From the NCBI RefSeq assembly GCF_017115085.1, contig NZ_JABXKJ010000174.1:1-48026 (forward strand): a DNA stretch of 48,026 bases. The letters run 5' to 3'. Source of the DNA: Nostoc sp. NMS7 (lineage in GTDB: Bacteria > Cyanobacteriota > Cyanobacteriia > Cyanobacteriales > Nostocaceae). Within the stretch, counting starts at the first letter, position 1. Every line of letters begins with the position of its first letter. A program made the translations under genes and the position numbers. The notes beneath the pieces were generated by a model, which ran no database searches, was not told the origin of the DNA, and was given only the letters and a program-made list of their open reading frames with translations. This document shows positions 23,156 through 30,970 of this stretch, piece by piece.

Positions 23156-23199
23156 AAAAGAACCACGGTTCTTTGACTTTTGAAGGGTTGTATGGTATA
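23156..23199 (+). promoter_or_regulatory. palindrome AAGAACC-AC-GGTTCTT overlapping a promoter
   Basis: The perfect palindrome at about 23158-23173 is followed by TTGACT and, about 19 bases on, TATAAT, upstream of the gene at 23207. The same palindrome with the same TTGACTTT extension occurs inside the gene at 804-2510 (near 2021-2045), and GGAACCGTGGTTCC near 46373-46386. It may be an operator shared across the element. Confidence 0.55.
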
Positions 23200-23206
23200 T
23201 AATAGC

Positions 23207-23428
23207 ATGACCGAAAATAGAGAAAATCTTTATCCAGAGCAGATACTCCAGAGAATCATCCGCCACATCCCTATAATTATCAGAAACTTTCAACAAGGCG
23301 TGAGCATTAATCTTTTGGCTCAACAACAGCAATGCAGCACAGATGTTATTGAACAGATTATTCGTCTAGGGTTTATATGCACATTTGATATTACGCCTGC
23401 GCCACTAGACGATCTTGATCAAAGCTAA
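23207..23428 (+). CDS. small unknown protein
   Basis: A 73-aa product from ATG 23207 (MTENRENLYPEQILQRIIRH). The middle GVSINLLAQQQQCSTDVIEQ could be a small helix-turn-helix. Transcribed from a promoter with a palindromic operator. It converges on, and overlaps by four bases, a minus-strand gene. Confidence 0.65.
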   Translation: MTENRENLYPEQILQRIIRHIPIIIRNFQQGVSINLLAQQQQCSTDVIEQIIRLGFICTFDITPAPLDDLDQS

Positions 23429-23583
23429 GAAAATAGTTTGATTACGTTAAACACAAAATCAGCGACGTGTGATCCAGTAGCAATACCCTTCTGCACGACT
23501 TCTCTAATTTCTTCTACTTCAGGCTTTTTCTTTTTAGGACTAGGTTGTGGATTAGCACCAGTAATTTTCTTCTTTTTTGGCAT
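23425..23583 (-). CDS. 52-aa lysine-rich protein
   Basis: ATG at 23581-23583, TAG at 23425-23427. The N-terminus is highly basic (MPKKKKITGANPQPSPKKKK) and is followed by a helix (PEVEEIREVVQKGIATGSHV) and a hydrophobic end. Likely binds nucleic acid or membrane; no family recognised. It lies 22 bases downstream of the next gene's stop. Confidence 0.65.
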   Translation of the reverse strand: MPKKKKITGANPQPSPKKKKPEVEEIREVVQKGIATGSHVADFVFNVIKLFS

Positions 23584-23604
23584 TTTAATTACCGATTAAG
23601 TTGT

Positions 23605-23853
23605 TTAGATAGTTGCAGGAAAGAACTCAATACTTTTCAATACGACGTTGTAAGTTAGCGGGGATTTATCCTGTCCCTCGTCTGTCCATAACACTAAAAG
23701 CATAGAGTCTGGGTAAAAGTAAATATGCGGGTATTTACTTCCGGTCTTGCAATCTGCTATTTGTTGCTTAAGGACTGCATTTTTAAAATACAAATCCCGT
23801 CCAGTATCCAGAAACCACTCGTATGTGATGAATTTCTCTATTTCTGACTTCAT
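23605..23853 (-). CDS. small unknown protein
   Basis: An 82-aa product (KFITYEWFLDTGRDLYFKNA). Its start overlaps the stop of the RHH-like gene upstream by four bases (ATGA), so it is translated with it. This RHH-plus-partner order resembles toxin-antitoxin pairs, and the protein has a compact alpha/beta pattern, but no toxin family is recognised. Confidence 0.7.
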   Translation of the reverse strand: MKSEIEKFITYEWFLDTGRDLYFKNAVLKQQIADCKTGSKYPHIYFYPDSMLLVLWTDEGQDKSPLTYNVVLKSIEFFPATI

Positions 23854-24095
23854 TCTATTAGCCCAGATTTTTCCAATTCTTCCTCTGTGGTTGTTACAAC
23901 TACGATTCTGAATTCTTTGTCAATCAATTCCTCCAAAACATCGGCACGGCTTTTATTTTGAAGTTTTGCGATCGCATCTATCTTGGCAACGGATGAAGGT
24001 GCGATCGCTATCCGGGGAGAGTTCCGCCGAGAATCAGCAGATTTGGAAGCCCATCCACCCTTGTTTTTGATCACGATAATCTCCCCAGTCATCAA
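23850..24095 (-). CDS. small RHH-like protein
   Basis: An 81-aa product. RIAIAPSSVAKIDAIAKLQN followed by KSRADVLEELIDKEF has the pattern of a ribbon-helix-helix (strand, helix, turn with KSR, helix). Such proteins are often antitoxins or autorepressors. It is coupled to the small gene downstream by ATGA overlap, which fits an antitoxin-toxin order; that is an inference. Confidence 0.7.
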   Translation of the reverse strand: MMTGEIIVIKNKGGWASKSADSRRNSPRIAIAPSSVAKIDAIAKLQNKSRADVLEELIDKEFRIVVVTTTEEELEKSGLIE

Positions 24096-24110
24096 TTTTG
24101 CTAATCCTGC

Positions 24111-24374
24111 TTAAGAGAATACCTCTGGCTTATTCTGATAAATTTCTGTACAAATATCAGTATTCTTTTGCATCCAATATTGACACCACTCTTTGTTCTC
24201 TAGCAGACTCAGCATTTTTGCAAATGAAGTGTTTATGAGGACAGTTTCTTGCCCGAAGATAGTTTCAACGTGGAAACTATCTGGATCTCTAGAATGTCTA
24301 GATTTGATAATTCTTAACCCGTACTTGGAATATTTGCGTCTGAGGGTTGCAAGTATTGGATTCTTAATCTTCAT
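24111..24374 (-). CDS. small unknown protein
   Basis: An 87-aa basic product (LATLRRKYSKYGLRIIKSRH) with a mixed fold. In the same operon as the gene at 24396, which has a strong promoter. Not recognised. Confidence 0.65.
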   Translation of the reverse strand: MKIKNPILATLRRKYSKYGLRIIKSRHSRDPDSFHVETIFGQETVLINTSFAKMLSLLENKEWCQYWMQKNTDICTEIYQNKPEVFS

Positions 24375-24395
24375 GTCTGGTGGTGGGTAGTTTGT

Positions 24396-24638
24396 TTACT
24401 GTTGAAATCCGACAAGCTCCCCGGTCAAATCGTTTTCATACACTTGCATCTGACATTTGCTGTATACAATACCATCCAAGTCTTTCCTTCTGGTAAATTT
24501 ACCAGAAGTTGACATTCTCGATAAAATCTCTTTTTTGCTAGTGCCTTCAAAGGAATGAGTAAAATCTAGTCCTGCTGGAGTTCCATCACTAGAAAAATCT
24601 TTCGTAACCAGCTTGTATCCCACAATATTCATTTTCAT
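24396..24638 (-). CDS. small unknown protein
   Basis: An 80-aa product from ATG 24638, with GAGG nine bases upstream; a TTG three codons upstream is less likely. Beta-rich (MKMNIVGYKLVTKDFSSDGT). First gene of the 24638 to 23425 operon behind a consensus promoter. Confidence 0.65.
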   Translation of the reverse strand: MKMNIVGYKLVTKDFSSDGTPAGLDFTHSFEGTSKKEILSRMSTSGKFTRRKDLDGIVYSKCQMQVYENDLTGELVGFQQ

Positions 24639-24661
24639 TTGTCTCAACCTCTACAATATCT

Positions 24662-24690
24662 ATATTAATCAATACCTAAACCGTTGTCAA
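24662..24690 (-). promoter_or_regulatory. consensus sigma70-type promoter
   Basis: On the minus strand TTGACA (24685-24690), a 17-base spacer and TAATAT (24662-24667), 24 bases before the ATG at 24638. Confidence 0.8.
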
Positions 24691-24718
24691 CAGTCCACGT
24701 AGAATTGAAATAGAAACT

Positions 24719-27700
24719 TCACAAATCCGATTTGATGCTCAACTCACTTTCAAGAAACGCTTTCTCTTGCTTGAGAGCTTGCACCGATTTGACGATCGCA
24801 TCACGATCGCCCCTCTTCTTGACTAGCTGTTCAGTAGACGCTTCCAATTCCTTGGTTAACTTCTCCAAGCGTTCTTTCAGGTAAGAGTCCTTATTTGCGA
24901 TCGCACAATATACCTCCACCATGTTCCGAATCAGTCGCTGCTCAGAGACACGGTACTTGAAGTCATATCTATCCGAAGACCCTTTGAGCCATAGATTAAT
25001 GGTTTCACCATCGGAGGATGCCCATATTTTGCAGTAAATTAGCATACCGCCAAATTCCCCAATGACTTTGGGATCGCTGGTAATGCTCCTCTCGCTATTT
25101 GATCGTGTGCGTGTATCTTCTGCCAAAGATTCAATTACTCTGAGGAAGTGAGCATCAGCAAGCTTTTGCGCTTGTTTTACCGTAAGCGGATTGGCTGGCC
25201 CGTACTCGCCCTCTCGTTCTGGAATAGATGTTGCAGGGTCTTTCCCCAAGTAAGTGCGATTCTCGACGGTACAAAGAAACCTATCAGGGGAGGCATCTTT
25301 TAAGTGCTGCCTTGCTAACTCCACATCGGCAGAACACTCCTCTAACTTAGTTTTGACATACCCAATATTATTTTTGATTGTGGGTAGACTGTCATTAGCA
25401 GTGCCGATATTCAACCGATTAATTTCCCGCATCAGTAAGCTGGCACGGCTTTCCTCCTGCTCTAATTCGCCCTTCAATTTCATATAATGACCAAATCGAG
25501 CATCACCCGTGGCGTGAGCGGATTGCATCATAAAGAGTAACAGGGTATCATCGTCCTCCACGACTCGTCGCACAGTCAGATCACCACGGAGAATCTGCTC
25601 ACGGCTTTTCATCTTGGTTTCCAAGAGTCCCATTTGGGCAGCGTCAGCGCCAAAGTTACCTTTTTGCCCTTTGGTAAGATACTGGTAAACAATTAACTTG
25701 TCGTTCTCATTGCCTGATCGCTCTGCACGACCCAATCTTTGCTCGTACTGATCAGGACGACGGGGAATATCGACAAAGTGAACTACTTTGATTTTCTTTT
25801 GAACATTGACCCCAATTCCTAGTGGTTCAGTTGACCCAAACAAGACTCGGACATCACCCTTATTCACCTCCTTGAATAACTCGCTCTTGTCTTCATCCTT
25901 GGAGTAATCTTGAATAAAGGCAATTTCTTCTTTGGGAATACCTTTGGCGATTAAGCGATCACGCATCCAGTCGTAGAGAATAATCTTACAACTACCCCCA
26001 GGTGTTCCCCAGTCGAGAAATACCAGTTGCGTAGAGCGTTGCTTTTTAGTTTTACGCCACCAACTATAAATGATGGTTACACATTGGCTGATTTTGTCTC
26101 CTTCTACAAATGGTTCCTCTGGGTCGATTAACTGTGGGGCAATCATCAACTTCCTAGCATCAGTCAAAGTCCATAGGTGGTTATCGACCTTTTTACCCCA
26201 TTTCAAACCAAGTGCGATCGCCTCTTTTACTTCTGTAATTGGCTGTCCCGTACTAGGGTGAGTTAACCGCTTACCTTTAACCTTTTTGTTCTCCTCACTT
26301 TTGGTAGCTGGGGCAATTAAGCATCCATCAGTGTCCCTATCTTCAAAAATCATTGGTTCGTCGGAGTCAATGTACTTTCCACGCAGGGCAATCCACTCCA
26401 TTGCCTTAATTTGGAATTCGCTCAATGGCGTACCGACTGTAAATACTCGATGCGTAGGACGGGTGAATCCAGCTTGTCCCGCTACGTCATCGAAACGCTT
26501 GATATGACAAACGCTCAAGTACATTTGCAATAATTCGGGTACGTTAATAAACTCTGCAAAGCGATCTGAGGTCTGCAACCCCCCACCTACACCAGCTTCA
26601 ATCTTGGATACAACCCGACCGAAAGCAACTGCCCAAGCGTCGAAGTGAGCTAATCCCCGTTTCTCTAACTCCTCCGGTTGCAAGTAGCTTTGAAAAACAT
26701 ACACCCCAGTCATGCTATTAGTCGGTTCTGGTGTACCCGTAATCATTAACAGGAAGTTATTCGCGGGGTATTTACTACGCATGAAGGACAACTTAAGATC
26801 GAAATCCTCTGACCTCTGCGAGACAGTCAGATTAATTCCCTTGGCTTGAATGCGAGTAGCGAAGTAGTTATTCTTGTACCTCTGGCACTCATCGACTGCC
26901 AGCATTGACGGGTTTATATCTTCAAAATGGATGCCGACATCATGCCAAGCGAGAATCTTTTCCAGGTGCATATAAAGCTTGTCGCGCATCTCTTCAAGTT
27001 TCTTAACTATCCGATTGCCGCGCTTCTTGCCCTTTTTCTGACTGGTTTCACCCTTGGCATAGAGGTCTTCTAAATCAGCAGCGATTTTACACAGTTGCCG
27101 CTCAACAAAGACCCTCTCTGTCTCAATCCGAGTGGGGATAGCCTTAAACGACTCGTGGGTGATAACAATAGCATCATGATTCCAGAATGCTGCTTTTGCC
27201 AAGAACTTTTGGCGGTTTTTACCGCTACAATCGTCTGGGTCTGCACAAAGGACGTTAGCGCGGGGATACATCTCTTGAAAAGCTCTGCGCCAGTCCGAAA
27301 GTGTGGACTTCTGCACGATGACTAGAGCTTTTGTACTGGTCTTGTAATGCTTTCGGAGCATAATTGTAGCAATTGATGCGGCTGTCTTACCTAGACCGAC
27401 CTCCAGACCGAGTAATGAGTTGCCGCTAATGGCCATACGCCAGATAGAATCAAGCTGGTAAGGGCGTAACCTTTCAATCCACGTTTCACTCATCCCCGAC
27501 GCCCGTAAAATATCTTTAAATCCTGCGGGTGCTGTGTTATCCCAGTTGGGGAGAACCAGTCGGTTGAATTTGTGATTGTAGATTTTCTCTAGTTCGCTGC
27601 CACGTTCACCCTCCTTACACCATTGGCTCCACAGTTTTCGTAATTCCTCTTGCTTGAGGAAAGCTTCTCTGCGACTGGTGGGGTCAGCGATCGCAGGAAC

Positions 27701-28129
27701 TTTAAAGTGCATCGCCATTGTAAATAATCCATTTTCAATGCGATCACCTACAGCAGGAATAACTTTTACCTCGTCTTCCTTCTCACCCCGTTTGACGTAG
27801 CTGTATCCGTAGGTTATTTGATTTGCTTGAGAACCACCGTTACTCAAGGTTAAATCCCAACTTGCGGCCATTGGGGAAAAGTAGAAGGTTACATCAACAT
27901 CAAATACTTGTTTGCAGAACTGTTCGTAATACCGGGTGGGTATCCAAGTTGCACCGATGGCGATGTCAACATCGGCGATCGCAATGGGTAGGGGTAAGAT
28001 TTTCTTGAGTACCCTTGTTTCTTCCTCGAATGTTGGGTCAAAGGCGATCGCGCTTTCGGCATTTCTTAGTTTTTCTAAGATGTCACCGGAAAGGAATCGG
28101 TGAGCATCGACTACGTTGAATAATTGCAT
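24719..28129 (-). CDS. SF2 helicase, SNF2/DEAD-like, 1136 aa
   Basis: Walker A is GLEVGLGKTAAS near residue 245, preceded by LRPYQLDSIWRMA as in SNF2 helicases. The second motif is MLAVDECQRYKN (DECQ for DEAH) and motif III is LLMITGTPEPTN. In the C-terminal RecA domain are VLFGSTEPLGIGVNVQ and motif VI QYEQRLGRAERSG near residue 795. The last 250 residues are coiled coil. The N-terminal 220 residues look like part of a phage-type helicase. It resembles the helicase half of large phage helicase-methylase proteins but has no methylase motifs. AGGAG lies eight bases before the ATG. It probably remodels DNA-protein complexes in replication or defence evasion. Confidence 0.9.
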   Translation of the reverse strand: MQLFNVVDAHRFLSGDILEKLRNAESAIAFDPTFEEETRVLKKILPLPIAIADVDIAIGATWIPTRYYEQFCKQVFDVDVTFYFSPMAASWDLTLSNGGSQANQITYGYSYVKRGEKEDEVKVIPAVGDRIENGLFTMAMHFKVPAIADPTSRREAFLKQEELRKLWSQWCKEGERGSELEKIYNHKFNRLVLPNWDNTAPAGFKDILRASGMSETWIERLRPYQLDSIWRMAISGNSLLGLEVGLGKTAASIATIMLRKHYKTSTKALVIVQKSTLSDWRRAFQEMYPRANVLCADPDDCSGKNRQKFLAKAAFWNHDAIVITHESFKAIPTRIETERVFVERQLCKIAADLEDLYAKGETSQKKGKKRGNRIVKKLEEMRDKLYMHLEKILAWHDVGIHFEDINPSMLAVDECQRYKNNYFATRIQAKGINLTVSQRSEDFDLKLSFMRSKYPANNFLLMITGTPEPTNSMTGVYVFQSYLQPEELEKRGLAHFDAWAVAFGRVVSKIEAGVGGGLQTSDRFAEFINVPELLQMYLSVCHIKRFDDVAGQAGFTRPTHRVFTVGTPLSEFQIKAMEWIALRGKYIDSDEPMIFEDRDTDGCLIAPATKSEENKKVKGKRLTHPSTGQPITEVKEAIALGLKWGKKVDNHLWTLTDARKLMIAPQLIDPEEPFVEGDKISQCVTIIYSWWRKTKKQRSTQLVFLDWGTPGGSCKIILYDWMRDRLIAKGIPKEEIAFIQDYSKDEDKSELFKEVNKGDVRVLFGSTEPLGIGVNVQKKIKVVHFVDIPRRPDQYEQRLGRAERSGNENDKLIVYQYLTKGQKGNFGADAAQMGLLETKMKSREQILRGDLTVRRVVEDDDTLLLFMMQSAHATGDARFGHYMKLKGELEQEESRASLLMREINRLNIGTANDSLPTIKNNIGYVKTKLEECSADVELARQHLKDASPDRFLCTVENRTYLGKDPATSIPEREGEYGPANPLTVKQAQKLADAHFLRVIESLAEDTRTRSNSERSITSDPKVIGEFGGMLIYCKIWASSDGETINLWLKGSSDRYDFKYRVSEQRLIRNMVEVYCAIANKDSYLKERLEKLTKELEASTEQLVKKRGDRDAIVKSVQALKQEKAFLESELSIKSDL

Positions 28130-28226
28130 TTTGGTATCTCCTAAAAGTTTGCATGAAAAAAGCGATCACTTCGGGTGCATTGGTGTAGCACTGGATAGCG
28201 ATCGCTCTAGTTAACGGATATTTGAG

Positions 28227-28430
28227 TTATTGAAAATGAAATTGATTTACAAGATATTCATTCAAAGAGTTGAGTATATCTCTTTCGCTTGAATGTATCA
28301 AAAAATCTTTGTGCAATCCATTACAAAATTTTAGAGTGAGAGTAGAAGCCTCAGCCTCGCTAATTTCATACACACCAGTAATAGTCTGATAAACAAGTTC
28401 CTTGATTTCTAAGAACACTTCTGATGACAT
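28227..28430 (-). CDS. small unknown protein
   Basis: About 67 aa from Met at 28430 (MSSEVFLEIKELVYQTITGV); an upstream ATG at 28451 would increase the overlap with the preceding gene. Helical. It lies between the helicase and the 133-aa gene and may share their transcript. Confidence 0.6.
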   Translation of the reverse strand: MSSEVFLEIKELVYQTITGVYEISEAEASTLTLKFCNGLHKDFLIHSSERDILNSLNEYLVNQFHFQ

Positions 28431-28810
28431 TCTGTATTCTGCCTCCACCATTTTTTCACTGCTAAATCAAATATTGGTTTTATTTTGTTCCAAGATAAGC
28501 GAGTCCATCCACGAAGTATGCGATGATGAGCCTTGCCGTATAATATAATTTTCCCTCCTTCATGTAATACGATTACTCCCTTAATTTTTTTGCTTTTCAT
28601 GTACTGCTGTCTTTTTTGCCAATAGTATTGCTCCGTTACAAACCTGATTCCAGATACATGAATTTTTGCGTTTGTTAAAATATCTGTTGTCCAAGGAGAC
28701 AAGCGACCATAGGTAAGATCCTTCCATAAATCCAGATATTCGACAATCAAAGACTCCCAGTGAGCCAGTTCATTTTTAGCAAGTGTATTGCCTACAAAGT
28801 CTTGAATCAT
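28409..28810 (-). CDS. unknown protein with basic C-terminus
   Basis: A 133-aa product (ELAHWESLIVEYLDLWKDLT) with a Trp-rich, basic second half (ILRGWTRLSWNKIKPI). No family recognised. Its 3' end overlaps the next gene by about 20-40 bases. Confidence 0.6.
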   Translation of the reverse strand: MIQDFVGNTLAKNELAHWESLIVEYLDLWKDLTYGRLSPWTTDILTNAKIHVSGIRFVTEQYYWQKRQQYMKSKKIKGVIVLHEGGKIILYGKAHHRILRGWTRLSWNKIKPIFDLAVKKWWRQNTECHQKCS

Positions 28811-28902
28811 ATTTATTACTGGCTGAACAACAATTGCCAGTCCCGCAAGCAGGATTCATTTAAATTAATACTAGATGCTCATTTTCTATTGACATAAATC
28901 TC

Positions 28903-29178
28903 CTAAACAATAATTGATGAATATTTTTGCGGTAGCATCCAACCATTGCGAGTATGAGATGCCAACTTCCAAGCATCTTTACAAGTACGTAATATATCTG
29001 CAACATACTTGGGCTTTACTCCCAATTGGGACGCGATCGCACCTGCCGTGTGCCACTCCCCATCCTCTAAGATTTTCAGAATTGCGATCGCTCTTTGGGC
29101 GGAAACTGGGCAAGGGTTGGGAATCCTGCCCAGCAATAAATCTGGGGCTAATAATTGCAGCTTGCTAGTATCACGCAT
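28903..29178 (-). CDS. winged-helix protein, possible autorepressor
   Basis: A 91-aa product from Met at 29178, overlapping the stop of the Cas11d-like gene by eight bases. The core ILKILEDGEWHTAGAIASQL then GVKPKYVADILRT is a winged helix, with the GWMLP beta hairpin as wing. As the last gene of a three-gene operon whose promoter has an inverted repeat between -35 and -10, it resembles the anti-CRISPR-associated (Aca) regulators that close acr operons. That role is inferred from context only. Confidence 0.75.
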   Translation of the reverse strand: MRDTSKLQLLAPDLLLGRIPNPCPVSAQRAIAILKILEDGEWHTAGAIASQLGVKPKYVADILRTCKDAWKLASHTRNGWMLPQKYSSIIV

Positions 29179-29617
29179 TGGCTTTGAGCTTTTTTTCTTC
29201 GTCTTGAGCAATCCTGTAAAGGAACTCGCAAGCATTCTCTAAGTAACCTCTTTGTCTACCTGCAAACCTCCCTACATCTCCTCCAAAAGCTTTATAAAAA
29301 ACCTCTTCAACAAGGTATTTAGAAAATTCAAGAATAGCTTCTTGCTCTTTTTCGCGGTCTGAAATTACCCACCATCCCAGAGTGTCGCTACTGCCACGAA
29401 TACGCGACATTAGTTTAAAGTTTTCCCCAGCGATAACTTGTGTAAGTGTTTCTGTGTCTCGAAGGGTGCGATCGCACCTACAGATAATGTCAAATGAATC
29501 GTATACTGGCTGCACAGCTTTTCTTGCACTTGGCCCGTATTTACTCATTTTATAAAGAGGCGCACGATAGAACGCTCGGTATAGCTCAACTAACTTCTGA
29601 GGATGATTGACGCTCAT
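29171..29617 (-). CDS. Cas11d-like protein (C-terminal domain of type I-D Cas10d), standing alone
   Basis: A 148-aa helical protein. LVELYRAFYRAPLYKMSKYG, TLTQVIAGENFKLMSRIRGS, VISDREKEQEAILEFSKYLV and EEVFYKAFGGDVGRFAGRQR then ENACEFLYR follow the order and spacing I recall from the C-terminal part of cyanobacterial Cas10d (Csc3), including the G+Q...L..ACE.LYR ending. In type I-D systems that part is also made separately as the small subunit Cas11d. No cas3, csc1, csc2, cas1, cas2 or repeat array is nearby, so this is a lone subunit. It could block or alter host type I-D interference. The match is from memory and needs a profile search. Confidence 0.65.
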   Translation of the reverse strand: MSVNHPQKLVELYRAFYRAPLYKMSKYGPSARKAVQPVYDSFDIICRCDRTLRDTETLTQVIAGENFKLMSRIRGSSDTLGWWVISDREKEQEAILEFSKYLVEEVFYKAFGGDVGRFAGRQRGYLENACEFLYRIAQDEEKKLKANA

Positions 29618-29874
29618 GCCGTTACAACCTCCATCCCTAACTGACTTGCTATGACATGAGGATAAATATAGTACTCTTCCAAAAACTTCTCCTTCAAATA
29701 TTCAATATGCTCATCAACTTGAGCTTGAGTGTAAAAACAGTATTCAGAATCTTGGATATTCCAGAACCAACCTTCAAACTCAAGTCTAATTTGGTCAACC
29801 GTCATCGTAGCTAAACGAGGCGCGATCGCGCTTACCACCTCATCAAAATCAATCACATTATTGATAAGTATCAT
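29614..29874 (-). CDS. small unknown protein, first gene of the Cas11d-like operon
   Basis: An 86-aa acidic product (MILINNVIDFDEVVSAIAPR) with AGGGA nine bases before the ATG. It overlaps the Cas11d-like gene by four bases (ATGA), so the two are translated together. No family recognised; a possible accessory inhibitor by position. Confidence 0.75.
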   Translation of the reverse strand: MILINNVIDFDEVVSAIAPRLATMTVDQIRLEFEGWFWNIQDSEYCFYTQAQVDEHIEYLKEKFLEEYYIYPHVIASQLGMEVVTA

Positions 29875-29900
29875 TTATTTGTTCCCTTTCTACACTTCTG

Positions 29901-29930
29901 ATATTACTACCCTCCGGGGGTATATGTCAA
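29901..29930 (-). promoter_or_regulatory. promoter with operator-like inverted repeat in the spacer
   Basis: On the minus strand TTGACA (29925-29930), an 18-base spacer and TAATAT (29901-29906). The spacer contains TACCC-tccgg-GGGTA (29908-29922), a position where a bound repressor would block polymerase. It drives the operon 29874-28903. Confidence 0.8.
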
Positions 29931-29947
29931 CCATTGGGGGAAACTTT

Positions 29948-30664
29948 TTAGCTTGGGAGATAGCGCTGATTTCCTCCTCCTATCTGCTTGTTCAAAGAGA
30001 CGCGATCGCCGGCTGACTGCCCCGCTTGATATCCCTCACTGGAGCTACAAGATGGTCGAGTATTCCGCTTTTTAATCTTCAAGTTGTCTGCATAGGCTTT
30101 GTTCTCTGCATCTAGCTTCTCAATTAGCGATCGCACTACAATAGCGGAAACAGATTCTTGTTGGTCGTTGGCACTGATACCTTCTTCCTTCTGCTTTTTA
30201 AATCCCTCAGTGATTCGACTACTGAGTCTTTGGGACGCTCCTAGCCTAAAGGCATTTTTGAAAGCGCGGTCGCCATTGCTCCCGTTTGCTAGTCGTTCTA
30301 CAGCTTCAACCAAGTATTCAAGTTGGAGTTTAGCCGATTTAATATTTACCGGACGACCGAGCATCACCTGTTTCGCATCAATACCATTCTTGCGAATAAA
30401 GCAATGACAGTAATTAGCTGTAGCAACCGCATGAAGCAAGTTTTCTTGCCAATACACACGTTTTGATGATTGCGATATTGTTTGCTCAAGAACTTGTTCA
30501 GGGGTGGAGTCTGCCAAATCGGACACCGAGAGATTATGACGAGTTAGTAACTCTTGAGCTTTAGAAAAGGCCGCGATCGCCTCTGCCTCATTCGGCGATT
30601 GCGACAAAGCAAAGAGCTTTTTAATTTTGTCAGCGACCTTCTCTAAGTCTGGTGGCTCCTTAAT
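29948..30664 (-). CDS. DUF2786-domain protein, start uncertain
   Basis: About 238 aa if read from ATT 30664. The N-terminal DUF2786-type motif is KVADKIKKLFALSQSPNEAE followed by KAQELLTRHNLS. The first normal start, TTG 30607, would cut this motif, and the region just upstream is made of heptamer repeats, so the original ATG may have been lost by repeat insertion. The middle (AFKNAFRLGASQRLSSRI) fits the extended DUF2786/DUF7168 family. These proteins are common in phages and plasmids; function unknown. Confidence 0.7.
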   Translation of the reverse strand: MKEPPDLEKVADKIKKLFALSQSPNEAEAIAAFSKAQELLTRHNLSVSDLADSTPEQVLEQTISQSSKRVYWQENLLHAVATANYCHCFIRKNGIDAKQVMLGRPVNIKSAKLQLEYLVEAVERLANGSNGDRAFKNAFRLGASQRLSSRITEGFKKQKEEGISANDQQESVSAIVVRSLIEKLDAENKAYADNLKIKKRNTRPSCSSSEGYQAGQSAGDRVSLNKQIGGGNQRYLPS

Positions 30665-30966
30665 GAAGTCGGAAGTCGGAGTTCGTCGCGGGGAAGTATC
30701 GGATTTCTTACTTCCGACTTCCGACTTCCGACCTCTTCACTCTGCGTTTTGAAATGGTTAACTAGCTTGTCAACTTCCGTTTGCCAGAATTGGTAATTGT
30801 CCCAAGATTTAAATGATCGGCGTACCCATGTATTCGGGTTCTCCTCGGATTTAAACCCCTTTTGTTCCAGCATATTTTTCAGCATGGAGTGCATTGAGTC
30901 TGTGGGGTCGAAATCAATGACAGAAATAGCGATCTCGGTAGCATAGTAAGTCGCTTGGATTTGCAT
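30643..30966 (-). CDS. paralogue of the 32269 protein, C-terminus replaced by repeat
   Basis: A 107-aa product from Met at 30966, four bases after the J-domain gene's stop. MQIQATYYATEIAISVIDFD aligns with MQIKALYQEDKYITVICPDF of the gene at 32269-32688, and later residues also match (W.R..F...FW). The last about 30 residues are read from heptamer repeats and look non-native. Function unknown. Confidence 0.65.
   Translation of the reverse strand: MQIQATYYATEIAISVIDFDPTDSMHSMLKNMLEQKGFKSEENPNTWVRRSFKSWDNYQFWQTEVDKLVNHFKTQSEEVGSRKSEVRNPILPRDELRLPTSLRSHQT
30664..30735. repeat. heptamer tandem repeats (STRR type) in inverted arrangement
   Basis: GAAGTCGGAAGTCGGAG at about 30664-30680 faces ACTTCCGACTTCCGACTTCC at about 30711-30730. 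The unit is TTCCGAC or its complement. It lies at the 3' end of one gene and the 5' end of the next and appears to have altered both. Confidence 0.7.
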
Positions 30967-30970
30967 TATT

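Noticed and set aside
24719..28129. Possible helicase-methylase fusion of the phage DarB type
   Set aside because: No methyltransferase motifs were found; the N- and C-terminal extensions are unknown and coiled coil.
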